From assembly GCA_030040725.1 (NCBI GenBank), contig JASHTD010000229.1, positions 1 through 5,296 of the forward strand: a DNA stretch of 5,296 nt, given 5' to 3'. A model generated the notes under the pieces. It saw nothing but the letters and a program-made list of their open reading frames with translations. It made no database searches and was not told where the DNA came from. The first letter of the stretch is position 1. The number at the start of each line of letters is the position of its first letter. The position numbers and the translations under genes are program-made. The stretch is from Candidatus Sulfotelmatobacter sp. GTDB lineage: Bacteria; Acidobacteriota; Terriglobia; Terriglobales; Acidobacteriaceae. Positions 5,204-5,296 of this stretch are shown piece by piece.

Positions 5204-5296
5204 TTTCGCTTGGGTACCAATCAGCTGCTAAGTCCTGCCAGCGCGGATTCTTTTGCGCGATCAACCACATTTTCTTTTCACGACGCCAGCGTTTTA
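5169..5296 (-). CDS. GIY-YIG nuclease family protein, C-terminal fragment (cut by window edge)
   Basis: Read on the minus strand from base 5294, 41 codons and a TAG stop are open. The peptide begins KRWRREKKMWLIAQKNPRW and continues QDLAADWYPSETQDPSTAMLVH. The pattern KxWRRxKKxxLIxxxNPxWxDLxxDW is the usual C-terminal end of small single-domain GIY-YIG endonuclease-like proteins (YhbQ/UPF0213-like group). The catalytic GIY...YIG part and the start lie beyond the right edge, so activity cannot be judged. The last ten or so residues (from QDPSTAM) are encoded by the dispersed repeat at 5140-5203, so the tail has been supplied by the repeat. Substrate and role are unknown for this subgroup. Assignment rests on memory of the family motif without a search. 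Confidence 0.7.
   Translation of the reverse strand, partial: KRWRREKKMWLIAQKNPRWQDLAADWYPSETQDPSTAMLVH

Overview
The window is a GC-rich bacterial chromosome segment. Its protein signatures (an HCX5R phosphatase, a 2-oxo acid dehydrogenase E1-beta/E2 pair with a cytochrome c between them, and a GIY-YIG nuclease tail) and its GTCATYC...GGAT intergenic repeats suggest Acidobacteriota (Terriglobia-like). This is inference from recall, not a search.

Left part (1-1645), plus strand: an unassigned stretch of about 237 bases; a dual-specificity-type phosphatase (238-693); a repeat-rich spacer (694-897); then two small unrecognised genes, a probable secreted protein (898-1272) and a 98-residue protein (1349-1645). 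Each small gene has a strong Shine-Dalgarno and a hairpin with a T-run at or just before its start. The first also carries a dense nested palindrome in its linker.

Right part (1642-5296), minus strand, in transcription order: the C-terminal end of a GIY-YIG nuclease (5296-5169, cut by the window edge), a 56-residue single-pass membrane protein (5108-4938), 2-oxo acid dehydrogenase E1-beta (4882-3911), a membrane-anchored mono-haem cytochrome c (3646-3104) and the lipoylated E2 acyltransferase (2976-1642). E1-beta and E2 are two of the three catalytic components of a pyruvate or branched-chain 2-oxo acid dehydrogenase; E1-alpha and E3 are not here. E2 probably has its own promoter at about 3030. 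The two halves converge on a CTAG tetranucleotide at 1642-1645 that supplies the stop codon of both genes.

The least ordinary content is a family of dispersed palindromic repeats at three places: 762-869, 3767-3887 and 5140-5203. Two copies of one half-unit align without gaps (41 of 51 identical) and show a compensatory base-pair change in their stem, so an RNA or ssDNA structure seems to be kept. The third copy forms the 3' end and stop codon of the GIY-YIG gene, which raises the possibility of a nuclease-repeat partnership analogous to REP/RAYT. The repeats also supply misleading ATG codons upstream of two genes.
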